64,000 bases of DNA from Parapristionchus giblindavisi (lineage: Eukaryota; Nematoda; Chromadorea; Rhabditida; Diplogasteridae): positions 62,001-126,000 of the forward strand of contig CALSFV010000029.1 of NCBI GenBank assembly GCA_943737045.1, written 5' to 3'. The notes beneath the pieces were generated by a model. That model made no database searches and was not told where the DNA came from. It worked only from the letters and a program-made list of their open reading frames with translations. Positions 35,829 through 49,010 of the stretch are shown here, piece after piece (positions within the stretch are counted from its first letter, which is position 1; each line of letters starts with the position of its first letter). The position numbers and the translations under genes were made by a program.

Positions 35829-38800
35829 CTAGGATACGGTAGGAATAATTGAAAGTATGGTACCAGTACTTTTATTTCGGGGTGGGGATCATCTAGGAAA
35901 TAGTTCCTTTAATTGTATAACACCTGGTGAATCGTTGTTTCTTATTTTGATTGGTATCTTGATGAACAAGCGAATTATGAGTGGATTTACCCTTTGATTT
36001 GCTGTTGCTCTTTAGTAAGCTTGTGTAAGGATACGGTAGGAATATTTGGAAGTATGGTACCAGTACTTTTATTTCGGAGGGGGGATCATCTAGGAAATAG
36101 TTCCTTTAATTGTGTAACACCTGGTGAATCGTTGTTTCTTATTTTGATTGGTATCTTGATGAACAAGCGAATTATGAGTGGATTTACCCTTTGATTTGCT
36201 GTTGCTCTTTAGTAAGCTTGTGTAAGGATACGGTAGGAATAATTGAAAGTATGGTACCAGTACTTTTATTTCGGCGGGAACATCTAGGAAAAAAGTTCCT
36301 TTAATTGTTTAACACCTTATTCTTAACACCTGGTGAATCGTGGTTTCTTATTTTGATTGGTATCTTGATGAACAAGCGAATTATGTGTGAATTTACTCTT
36401 TGATTTGTTTTTGCTGTTTAGTAATCTTGTGATATTGGGTGGTACGGTTCTATTGAAAGATGGTGTATAAGTAGTTGAAGGTACGGTAATTGCAGTTCGG
36501 CATACTGTATCAGTTTTGAATTGTGCGATAGGAATGGTTTTATCTCAACGAAACCAGTCTAAACTCGGATATTTTCATATCTGATTAAAAGACAATGTTC
36601 TATACCTATTGATCTCTTTGAATGTTAATATAGTTTTTAATCAATTATACTAATCAATACCCCTTTTCCAGCTCATCGACATGTTCGCCATCGACGATAT
36701 CCGCTGATCTACCGTACCCGATCGTTCATATCGATCGAGCACTATCGATCAGAAGACGGCGATCAAGAGGAGAAAGGTAATACGATTTAATCAATAATGT
36801 ATAAAGATGTGTTATCATTTTATTGTTGTTTGTGTACAAGAATTGAGTCACTGAATGATGTATAGGACATCATAGAATAGACAAGTTAACCTTATCTATT
36901 CAATTTATTGATTGATTGCTTTATACGCTCACTTAATTACTGTGAATTGAGCAGCGAACATGCTAGGATGCGGTAGGAATAATTGAAAGTATGGTACCAG
37001 TACTTTTATTTCGGAGGGGGGGATCATCTAGGAAATAGTTCCTTTAATTGTATAACACCTGGTGAATCGTTGTTTCTTATTTTGATTGGTATCTTGATGA
37101 ACAAGCGAATTATGAGTGGATTTACCCTTTGATTTGCTGTTGCTCTTTAGTAAGCTTGTGTAAGGATACGGTAGGAATAATTGAAAGTATGGTACCTGTA
37201 CTTTTATTTCGGAGGGGGGATCATCTAGGAAATAGTTCTTTAATTGTGTAACACCTGGTGAATCGTTGTTTCTTATTTTGATTGGTATCTTGATGAACAA
37301 GCGAATTATGAGTGGATTTACCCTTTGATTTGCTGTTGCTCTTTAGTAAGCTTGTGTAAGGATACGGTAGGAATAATTGAAAGTATGGTACCAGTACTTT
37401 TATTTCGGAGGGGGGGGATCATCTAGGAAATAGTTCCTTTAATTGTATAACACCTGGTGAATCGTTGTTTCTTATTTTGATTGGTATCTTGATGAACAAG
37501 CTAATTATGAGTGGATTTACCCTTTGATTTGCTGTTGCTCTTTAGTAAGCTTGTGTAAGGATACGGTAGGAATATTTGGAAGTATGGTACCAGTACTTTT
37601 ATTTCGGAGGGGGGATCATCTAGGAAATAGTTCCTTTAATTGTGTAACACCTGGTGAATCGTTGTTTCTTATTTTGATTGGTATCTTGATGAACAAGCGA
37701 ATTATGAGTGGATTTACCTTTTGATTTGCTGTTGCTCTTTAGTAAGCTTGTGTAAGGATACGGTAGGAATAATTGAAAGTATGGTACCAGTACTTTTATT
37801 TCGGCGGGAACATCTAGGAAAAAAGTTCCTTTAATTGTTTAACACCTTATTCTTAACACCTGGTGAATCGTGGTTTCTTATTTTGATTGGTATCTTGATG
37901 AACAAGCGAATTATGTGTGAATTTACTCTTTGATTTGTTTTTGCTGTTTAGTAATCTTGTGATATTGGGTGGTACGGTTCTATTGAAAGATGGTGTATAA
38001 GTAGTTGAAGGTACGGTAATTGCAGTTCGGCATACTGTATCAGTTTTAAATTGTGCGATAGGAATGGTTTTATCTCAACGAAACCAGTCTAAACTAGGTT
38101 ATTTTCATATCTGATTAAAAGACAATGTTCTATACCTATTGATCTCTTTGAATGTTAATATAGTTTTTAATCAATTATACTTATCAATACCCCTTTTCCA
38201 GCTCATCGACATGTTCGCCATCGACGATATCCGCTGATCTACCGTACCCGATCGTTCATATCGATCGAGCACTATCGATCAGAAGACGGCGATCAAGAGG
38301 AGAAAGGTAATACGATTTAATCAATAATGTATAAAGATGTATTATCATTTTATTGTTGTTTGTGTACAAGAATTGAGTCACTGAATGATGTATAGGACAT
38401 CATAGAATAGACAAGTTAACCTTATTTATTCAATTTATTGATTGATTGCTTTATACGCTCACTTAATTACTGTGAATTGAGCAGCGAACATGCTAGGATA
38501 CGGTAGGAATAATTGAAAGTATGGTACCAGTACTTTTATTTCGGGGTGGGGATCATCTAGGAAATAGTTCCTTTAATTGTATAACACCTGGTGAATCGTT
38601 GTTTCTTATTTTGATTGGTATCTTGATGAACAAGCGAATTATGAGTGGATTTACCCTTTGATTTGCTGTTGCTCTTTAGTAAGCTTGTGTAAGGATACGG
38701 TAGGAATATTTGGAAGTATGGTACCAGTACTTTTATTTCGGAGGGGGGATCATCTAGGAAATAGTTCCTTTAATTGTGTAACACCTGGTGAATCGTTGTT

Positions 38801-41800
38801 TCTTATTTTGATTGGTATCTTGATGAACAAGCGAATTATGAGTGGATTTACCCTTTGATTTGCTGTTGCTCTTTAGTAAGCTTGTGTAAGGATACGGTAG
38901 GAATAATTGAAAGTATGGTACCAGTACTTTTATTTCGGCGGGAACATCTAGGAAAAAAGTTCCTTTAATTGTTTAACACCTTATTCTTAACACCTGGTGA
39001 ATCGTGGTTTCTTATTTTGATTGGTATCTTGATGAACAAGCGAATTATGTGTGAATTTACTCTTTGATTTGTTTTTGCTGTTTAGTAATCTTGTGATATT
39101 GGGTGGTACGGTTCTATTGAAAGATGGTGTATAAGTAGTTGAAGGTACGGTAATTGCAGTTCGGCATACTGTATCAGTTTTGAATTGTGCGATAGAAATG
39201 GTTTTATCTCAACGAAACCAGTCTAAACTCGGTTATTTTCATATCTGATTAAAAGACAATGTTCTATACCTATTGATCTCTTTGAATGTTAATATAGTTT
39301 TTAATCAATTATACTAATCAATACCCCTTTTCCAGCTGATCGACATGTTCGCCATCGACGATATCCGCTGATCTACCGTACCCGATCGTTCATATCGATC
39401 GAGCACTATCGATCAGAAGACGGCGATCAAGAGGAGAAAGGTAATACGATTTAATCAATAATGTATAAAGATGTGTTATCATTTTATTGTTGTTTGTGTA
39501 CAAGAATTGAGTCACTGAATGATGTATAGGACATCATAGAATAGACAAGTTAACCTTATCTATTCAATTTATTGATTGATTGCTTTATACGCTCACTTAA
39601 TTACTGTGAATTGAGCAGCGAACATGCTAGGATACGGTAGGAATAATTGAAAGTATGGTACCAGTACTTTTATTTCGGAGGGGGGGGGGATCATATAGGA
39701 AATAGTTCCTTTAATTGTGTAACACCTGGTGAATCGTTGTTTCTTATTTTGATTGGTATCTTGATGAACAAGCGAATTATGAGTGGATTTACCCTTTGAT
39801 TTGCTGTTGCTCTTTAGTAAGCTTGTGTAAGGATACGGTAGGAATAATTGAAAGTATGGTACCAGTACTTTTATTTCGGAGGGGGGGATCATCTAGGAAA
39901 TAGTTCCTTTAATTGTATAACACCTGGTGAATCGTTGTTTCTTATTTTGATTGGTATCTTGATGAACAAGCGAATTATGAGTGGATTTACCCTTTGATTT
40001 GCTGTTGCTCTTTAGTAAGCTTGTGTAAGGATACGGTAGGAATAATTGAAAGTATGGTACCAGTACTTTTATTTCGGGGTGGGGGGGATCATCTAGGAAA
40101 TAGTTCTTTAATTGTATAACACCTGGTGAATCGTTGTTTCTTATTTTGATTGGTATCTTGATGAACAAGCGAATTATGAGTGGATTTACCCTTTGATTTG
40201 CTGTTGCTCTTTAGTAAGCTTGTGTAAGGATACGGTAGGAATAATTGAAAGTATGGTACCAGTACTTTTATTTCGGCGGGAACATCTAGGAAAAAAGTTC
40301 CTTTAATTGTTTAACACCTTATTCTTAACACCTGGTGAATCGTGGTTTCTTATTTTGATTGGTATCTTGATGAACAAGCGAATTATGTGTGAATTTACTC
40401 TTTGATTTGTTTTTGCTGTTTAGTAATCTTGTGATATTGGGTGGTACGGTTCTATTGAAAGATGGTGTATAAGTAGTTGAAGGTACGGTAATTGCAGTTC
40501 GGCATACTGTATCAGTTTTGAATTGTGCGATAGGAATGGTTTTATCTCAACGAAACCAGTCTAAACTCGGTTATTTTCATATCTGATTAAAAGACAATGT
40601 TCTATACCTATTGATCTCTTTGAATGTTAATATAGTTTTTAATCAATTATACTAATCAATACCCCTTTTCCAGCTCATCGACATGTTCGCCATCGACGAT
40701 ATCCGCTGATCTACCGTACCCGATCGTTCATATCGATCGAGCACTATCGATCAGAAGACGGCGATCAAGAGGAGAAAGGTAATACGATTTAATCAATAAT
40801 GTATAAAGATGTGTTATCATTTTATTGTTGTTTGTGTACAAGAATTGAGTCACTGAATGATGTATAGGACATCATAGAATAGACAAGTTAACCTTATCTA
40901 TTCAATTTATTGATTGATTGCTTTATACGCTCACTTAATTACTGTGAATTGAGCAGCGAACATGCTAGGATGCGGTAGGAATAATTGAAAGTATGGTACC
41001 AGTACTTTTATTTCGGAGGGGGGGATCATCTAGGAAATAGTTCCTTTAATTGTATAACACCTGGTGAATCGTTGTTTCTTATTTTGATTGGTATCTTGAT
41101 GAACAAGCGAATTATGAGTGGATTTACCCTTTGATTTGCTGTTGCTCTTTAGTAAGCTTGTGTAAGGATACGGTAGGAATAATTGAAAGTATGGTACCAG
41201 TACTTTTATTTCGGGGTGGGGGGGATCATCTAGGAAATAGTTCTTTAATTGTGTAACACCTGGTGAATCGTTGTTTCTTATTTTGATTGGTATCTTGATG
41301 AACAAGCGAATTATGAGTGGATTTACCCTTTGATTTGCTGTTGCTCTTTAGTAAGCTTGTGTAAGGATACGGTAGGAATAATTGAAAGTATGGTACCAGT
41401 ACTTTTATTTCGGCGGGAACATCTAGGAATAAAGTTCCTTTAATTGTTTAACACCTTATTCTTAACACCTGGTGAATCGTGGTTTCTTATTTTGATTGGT
41501 ATCTTGATGAACAAGCGAATTATGTGTGAATTTACTCTTTGATTTGTTTTTGCTGTTTAGTAATCTTGTGATATTGGGTGGTACGGTTCTATTGAAAGAT
41601 GGTGTATAAGTAGTTGAAGGTACGGTAATTGCAGTTCGGCATACTGTATCAGTTTTGAATTGTGCGATAGGAATGGTTTTATCTCAACGAAACCAGTCTA
41701 AACTCGGTTATTTTCATATCTGATTAAAAGACAATGTTCTATACCTATTGATCTCTTTGAATGTTAATATAGTTTTTAATCAATTATACTAATCAATACC

Positions 41801-43029
41801 CCTTTTCCAGCTCATCGACATGTTCGCCATCGACGATATCCGCTGATCTACCGTACCCGATCGTTCATATCGATCGAGCACTATCGATCAGAAGACGGCG
41901 ATCAAGAGGAGAAAGGTAATACGATTTAATCAATAATGTATAAAGATGTGTTATCATTTTATTGTTGTTTGTGTACAAGAATTGAGTCACTGAATGATGT
42001 ATTGGACATCATAGAATAGACAAGTTAACCTTATCTATTCAATTTATTGATTGATTGCTTTATACGCTCACTTAATTACTGTGAATTGAGCAGCGAACAT
42101 GCTAGGATACGGTAGGAATAATTGAAAATATGGTACCAGTACTTTTATTTCGGGGTGGGGGGGATCATCTAGGAAATAGTTCTTTAATTGTTTAACACCT
42201 GGTGAATCGTTGTTTCTTATTTTGATTGGTACCTAGATGAACACGCGAATTATGAGTGGATTTACCCTTTGATTTGCTGTTGCTCTTTAGTAAGCTTGTG
42301 TAAGGATACGGTAGGAATAATTGAAAGTATGGTACCAGTACTTTTATTTCGGAGGGGGGATCATCTAGGAAATAGTTCCTTTAATTGTATAACACCTGGT
42401 GAATCGTTGTTTCTTATTTTGATTGGTATCTTGATGAACAAGCGAATTATGAGTGGATTTACCCTTTGATTTGCTGTTGCTCTTTAGTAAGCTTGTGTAA
42501 GGATACGGTAGGAATATTTGGAAGTATGGTACCTGTACTTTTATTTCGGAGGGGGGATCATCTAGGAAATAGTTCCTTTAATTGTGTAACACCTGGTGAA
42601 TCGTTGTTTCTTATTTTGATTGGTATCTTGATGAACAAGCGAATTATGAGTGGATTTACCCTTTGATTTGCTGTTGCTCTTTAGTAAGCTTGTGTAAGGA
42701 TACGGTAGGAATAATTGAAAGTATGGTACCAGTACTTTTATTTCGGAGGGGGGGATCATCTAGGAAATAGTTCCTTTAATTGTATAACACCTGGTGAATC
42801 GTTGTTTCTTATTTTGATTGGTATCTTGATGAACAAGCTAATTATGAGTGGATTTACCCTTTGATTTGCTGTTGCTCTTTAGTAAGCTTGTGTAAGGATA
42901 CGGTAGGAATATTTGGAAGTATGGTACCAGTACTTTTATTTCGGAGGGGGGATCATCTAGGAAATAGTTCCTTTAATTGTGTAACACCTGGTGAATCGTT
43001 GTTTCTTATTTTGATTGGTATCTTGATGA

Positions 43030-43222
43030 CATAGGTGGGCGTGTGAAAACGAATATTTTTTGCGCACAGCCTTGCCTTCCCATGGGGGGACTTGCGCATA
43101 GCCTTGCCTCGCGAAAATTGGGCAATTTTCAGTCGAATTCGTCAAAAAATAGCCATGCGCACAGCCTTGCATTACCCTTCCCCGGTTTGCGCACAGCCTT
43201 TCCCCCAGCGTGCCCACCTATG
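43030..43222. mobile_element. 193-bp non-autonomous DNA transposon (MITE), probably hAT-like
   Basis: The element begins CATAGGTGGGC and ends GCCCACCTATG, a perfect 11-bp terminal inverted repeat. It is flanked by the direct repeat CTTGATGA at 43022-43029 and 43223-43230, and that 8-bp sequence occurs once in uninterrupted subrepeats. An 8-bp target duplication is characteristic of hAT elements (P elements also make 8 bp). The terminal bases only loosely fit the usual hAT ends, so the superfamily is tentative. Inside are four direct copies of TGCGCACAGCCTTGCC or close variants and a GAAAATT/AATTTTC hairpin. There is no transposase. Open frames crossing the insertion are chance fusions. Confidence 0.88.
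43061..43203 (+). repeat. Four direct copies of a 16-bp motif inside the MITE
   Basis: TGCGCACAGCCTTGCC occurs at 43061-43076, with variants at 43093-43108 (CATAG), 43156-43171 (final A) and 43188-43203 (CTTTCC). Spacing is 32, 63 and 32 bp, so the element looks like a duplicated pair. Subterminal repeats of this kind are often transposase-binding sites; that role is inferred here. Confidence 0.8.
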
Positions 43223-45164
43223 CTTGATGAACAAGCGAATTATGAGTGGATTTACCTTTTGATTTGCTGTTGCTCTTTAGTAAGCTTGTGTAAGGATACG
43301 GTAGGAATAATTGAAAGTATGGTACCAGTACTTTTATTTCGGCGGGAACATCTAGGAAAAAAGTTCCTTTAATTGTTTAACACCTTATTCTTAACACCTG
43401 GTGAATCGTGGTTTCTTATTTTGATTGGTATCTTGATGAACAAGCGAATTATGTGTGAATTTACTCTTTGATTTGTTTTTGCTGTTTAGTAATCTTGTGA
43501 TATTGGGTGGTACGGTTCTATTGAAAGATGGTGTATAAGTAGTTGAAGGTACGGTAATTGCAGTTCGGCATACTGTATCAGTTTTAAATTGTGCGATAGG
43601 AATGGTTTTATCTCAACGAAACCAGTCTAAACTCGGTTATTTTCATATCTGATTAAAAGACAATGTTCTATACCTATTGATCTCTTTGAATGTTAATATA
43701 GTTTTTAATCAATTATACTTATCAATACCCCTTTTCCAGCTCATCGACATGTTCGCCATCGACGATATCCGCTGATCTACCGTACCCGATCGTTCATATC
43801 GATCGAGCACTATCGATCAGAAGACGGCGATCAAGAGGAGAAAGGTAATACGATTTAATCAATAATGTATAAAGATGTATTATCATTTTATTGTTGTTTG
43901 TGTACAAGAATTGAGTCACTGAATGATGTATAGGACATCATAGAATAGACAAGTTAACCTTATTTATTCAATTTATTGATTGATTGCTTTATACGCTCAC
44001 TTAATTACTGTGAATTGAGCAGCGAACATGCTAGGATACGGTAGGAATAATTGAAAGTATGGTACCAGTACTTTTATTTCGGGGAGGGGATCATCTAGGA
44101 AATAGTTCCTTTAATTGTATAACACCTGGTGAATCGTTGTTTCTTATTTTGATTGGTATCTTGATGAACAAGCGAATTATGAGTGGATTTACCCTTTGAT
44201 TTGCTGTTGCTCTTTAGTAAGCTTGTGTAAGGATACGGTAGGAATATTTGGAAGTATGGTACCAGTACTTTTATTTCGGAGGGGGGATCATCTAGGAAAT
44301 AGTTCCTTTAATTGTGTAACACCTGGTGAATCGTTGTTTCTTATTTTGATTGGTATCTTGATGAACAAGCGAATTATGAGTGGATTTACCCTTTGATTTG
44401 CTGTTGCTCTTTAGTAAGCTTGTGTAAGTATACGGTAGGAATAATTGAAAGTATGGTACCAGTACTTTTATTTCGGCGGGAACATCTAGGAAAAAAGTTC
44501 CTTTAATTGTTTAACACCTTATTCTTAACACCTGGTGAATCGTGGTTTCTTATTTTGATTGGTATCTTGATGAACAAGCGAATTATGTGTGAATTTACTC
44601 TTTGATTTGTTTTTGCTGTTTAGTAATCTTGTGATATTGGGTGGTACGGTTCTATTGAAAGATGGTGTATAAGTAGTTGAAGGTACGGTAATTGCAGTTC
44701 GGCATACTGTATCAGTTTTGAATTGTGCGATAGAAATGGTTTTATCTCAACGAAACCAGTCTAAACTCGGTTATTTTCATATCTGATTAAAAGACAATGT
44801 TCTATACCTATTGATCTCTTTGAATGTTAATATAGTTTTTAATCAATTATACTAATCAATACCCCTTTTCCAGCTCATCGACATGTTCGCCATCGACGAT
44901 ATCCGCTGATCTACCGTACCCGATCGTTCATATCGATCGAGCACTATCGATCAGAAGACGGCGATCAAGAGGAGAAAGGTAATACGATTTAATCAATAAT
45001 GTATAAAGATGTGTTATCATTTTATTGTTGTTTGTGTACAAGAATTGAGTCACTGAATGATGTATAGGACATCACAGAATAGACAAGTTAACCTTATCTA
45101 TTCAATTTATTGATTGATTGCTTTATACGCTCACTTAATTACTGTGAATTGAGCAGCGAACATG

Positions 45165-48100
45165 CTAGGATACGGTAGGAATAATTGAAAGTATGGTACC
45201 AGTACTTTTATTTCGGAGGGGGGATCATATAGGAAATAGTTCCTTTAATTGTATAACACCTGGTGAATCGTTGTTTCTTATTTTGATTGGTATTTTGATG
45301 AACAAGCGAATTATGAGTGGATTTACCCTTTGATTTGCTGTTGCTCTTTAGTAAGCTTGTGTAAGGATACGGTAGGAATATTTGGAAGTATGGTACCAGT
45401 ACTTTTATTTCGGAGGGGGGATCATCTAGGAAATAGTTCCTTTAATTGTGTAACACCTGGTGAATCGTTGTTTCTTATTTTGATTGGTATCTTGATGAAC
45501 AAGCGAATTATGAGTGGATTTACCCTTTGATTTGCTGTTGCTCTTTAGTAAGCTTGTGTAAGGATACGGTAGGAATAATTGAAAGTATGGTACCAGTACT
45601 TTTATTTCGGAGGGGGGATCATCTAGGAAATAGTTCCTTTAATTGTATAACACCTGGTGAATCGTTGTTTCTTATTTTGATTGGTATCTTGATGAACAAG
45701 CGAATTATGAGTGGATTTACCCTTTGATTTGCTGTTGCTCTTTAGTAAGCTTGTGTAAGGATACGGTAGGAATATTTGGAAGTATGGTACCTGTACTTTT
45801 ATTTCGGAGGGGGGATCATCTAGGAAATAGTTCCTTTAATTGTGTAACACCTGGTGAATCGTTGTTTCTTATTTTGATTGGTATCTTGATGAACAAGCGA
45901 ATTATGAGTGGATTTACCCTTTGATTTGCTGTTGCTCTTTAGTAAGCTTGTGTAAGGATACGGTAGGAATAATTGAAAGTATGGTACCAGCACTTTTATT
46001 TCGGAGGGGGGGATCATCTAGGAAATAGTTCCTTTAATTGTATAACACCTGGTGAATCGTTGTTTCTTATTTTGATTGGTATCTTGATGAACAAGCGAAT
46101 TATGAGTGGATTTACCCTTTGATTTGCTGTTGCTCTTTAGTAAGCTTGTGTAAGGATACGGTAGGAATATTTGGAAGTATGGTACCAGTACTTTTATTTC
46201 GGAGGGGGGATCATCTAGGAAATAGTTCCTTTAATTGTGTAACACCTGGTGAATCGTTGTTTCTTATTTTGATTGGTATCTTGATGAACAAGCGAATTAT
46301 GAGTGGATTTACCCTTTGATTTGCTGTTGCTCTTTAGTAAGCTTGTGTAAGGATACGGTAGGAATAATTGAAAGTATGGTACCAGTACTTTTATTTCGGC
46401 GGGAACATCTAGGAAAAAAGTTCCTTTAATTGTTTAACACCTTATTCTTAACACCTGGTGAATCGTGGTTTCTTATTTTGATTGGTATCTTGATGAACAA
46501 GCGAATTATGTGTGAATTTACTCTTTGATTTGTTTTTGCTGTTTAGTAATCTTGTGATATTGGGTGGTACGGTTCTATTGAAAGATGGTGTATAAGTAGT
46601 TGAAGGTACGGTAATTGCAGTTCGGCATTCTGTATCAGTCTTGAATTATGCGATAGAAATGGTTTTATCTCAACGAAACCAGTCTAAACTCGGTTATTTT
46701 CATATCTGATTAAAAGACAATGTTCTATACCTATTGATCTCTTTGAATGTTAATATAGTTTTTAATCAATTATACTAATCAATACCCCTTTTCCAGCTCA
46801 TCGACATGTTCGCCATCGACGATATCCGCTGATCTACCGTACCCGATCGTTCATATCGATCGAGCACTATCGATCAGAAGACGGCGATCAAGAGGAGAAA
46901 GGTAATACGATTTAATCAATAATGTATAAAGATGTGTTATCATTTTATTGTTGTTTGTGTACAAGAATTGAGTCACTGAATGATGTATTGGACATCATAG
47001 AATAGACAAGTTAACCTTATCTATTCAATTTATTGATTGATTGCTTTATACGCTCACTTAATTACTGTGAATTGAGCAGCGAACATGCTAGGATACGGTA
47101 GGAATAATTGAAAGTATGGTACCAGTACTTTTATTTCGGAGGGGGGATCATATAGGAAATAGTTCCTTTAATTGTATAACACCTGGTGAATCGTTGTTTC
47201 TTATTTTGATTGGTATTTTGATGAACAAGCGAATTATGAGTGGATTTACCCTTTGATTTGCTGTTGCTCTTTAGTAAGCTTGTGTAAGGATACGGTAGGA
47301 ATATTTGGAAGTATGGTACCAGTACTTTTATTTCGGAGGGGGGATCATCTAGGAAATAGTTCCTTTAATTGTGTAACACCTGGTGAATCGTTGTTTCTTA
47401 TTTTGATTGGTATCTTGATGAACAAGCGAATTATGAGTGGATTTACCCTTTGATTTGCTGTTGCTCTTTAGTAAGCTTGTGTAAGGATACGGTAGGAATA
47501 ATTGAAAGTATGGTACCAGTACTTTTATTTCGGAGGGGGGATCATCTAGGAAATAGTTCCTTTAATTGTATAACACCTGGTGAATCGTTGTTTCTTATTT
47601 TGATTGGTATCTTGATGAACAAGCGAATTATGAGTGGATTTACCCTTTGATTTGCTGTTGCTCTTTAGTAAGCTTGTGTAAGGATACGGTAGGAATATTT
47701 GGAAGTATGGTACCTGTACTTTTATTTCGGAGGGGGGATCATCTAGGAAATAGTTCCTTTAATTGTGTAACACCTGGTGAATCGTTGTTTCTTATTTTGA
47801 TTGGTATCTTGATGAACAAGCGAATTATGAGTGGATTTACCCTTTGATTTGCTGTTGCTCTTTAGTAAGCTTGTGTAAGGATACGGTAGGAATAATTGAA
47901 AGTATGGTACCAGCACTTTTATTTCGGAGGGGGGGATCATCTAGGAAATAGTTCCTTTAATTGTATAACACCTGGTGAATCGTTGTTTCTTATTTTGATT
48001 GGTATCTTGATGAACAAGCGAATTATGAGTGGATTTACCCTTTGATTTGCTGTTGCTCTTTAGTAAGCTTGTGTAAGGATACGGTAGGAATATTTGGAAG

Positions 48101-49010
48101 TATGGTACCAGTACTTTTATTTCGGAGGGGGGATCATCTAGGAAATAGTTCCTTTAATTGTGTAACACCTGGTGAATCGTTGTTTCTTATTTTGATTGGT
48201 ATCTTGATGAACAAGCGAATTATGAGTGGATTTACCCTTTGATTTGCTGTTGCTCTTTAGTAAGCTTGTGTAAGGATACGGTAGGAATAATTGAAAGTAT
48301 GGTACCAGTACTTTTATTTCGGCGGGAACATCTAGGAAAAAAGTTCCTTTAATTGTTTAACACCTTATTCTTAACACCTGGTGAATCGTGGTTTCTTATT
48401 TTGATTGGTATCTTGATGAACAAGCGAATTATGTGTGAATTTACTCTTTGATTTGTTTTTGCTGTTTAGTAATCTTGTGATATTGGGTGGTACGGTTCTA
48501 TTGAAAGATGGTGTATAAGTAGTTGAAGGTACGGTAATTGCAGTTCGGCATTCTGTATCAGTCTTGAATTATGCGATAGAAATGGTTTTATCTCAACGAA
48601 ACCAGTCTAAACTCGGTTATTTTCATATCTGATTAAAAGACAATGTTCTATACCTATTGATCTCTTTGAATGTTAATATAGTTTTTAATCAATTATACTA
48701 ATCAATACCCCTTTTCCAGCTCATCGACATGTTCGCCATCGACGATATCCGCTGATCTACCGTACCCGATCGTTCATATCGATCGAGCACTATCGATCAG
48801 AAGACGGCGATCAAGAGGAGAAAGGTAATACGATTTAATCAATAATGTATAAAGATGTGTTATCATTTTATTGTTGTTTGTGTACAAGAATTGAGTCACT
48901 GAATGATGTATAGGACATCATAGAATAGACAAGTTAACCTTATCTATTCAATTTATTGATTGATTGCTTTATACGCTCACTTAATTACTGTGAATTGAGC
49001 AGCGAACATG
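45165..49010 (+). repeat. 1923-bp unit present twice in tandem
   Basis: Units 45165-47087 and 47088-49010 each hold six canonical subrepeats and share private variants: GGTATTTTGATGAAC in the first subrepeat, CCAGCACTTTT in the fifth, and a core with GGCATTCTGTATCAGTC and AATTATGCGATAG. Confidence 0.9.

Larger units (their letters stand above)
35829..45164 (+). repeat. Mixed-length units (1134, 1530, 1134, 1338, 1137, 1929, 1134 bp)
   Basis: Cores lie at 36672, 38202, 39336, 40674, 41811, 43740 and 44874. The canonical run lengths are 2, 4, 2, 3, 2, 5 and 2. The 1929-bp unit equals 1728 bp plus the 201 bp contributed by the transposon-like insertion and its target duplication. Core 39336 has a C-to-G change just after the acceptor. 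Confidence 0.88.

Noticed and set aside
42957..43372. Longer open frames crossing 43.0-43.4 kb on both strands
   Set aside because: They are created by the insertion of the 193-bp element into a subrepeat and join unrelated sequence.
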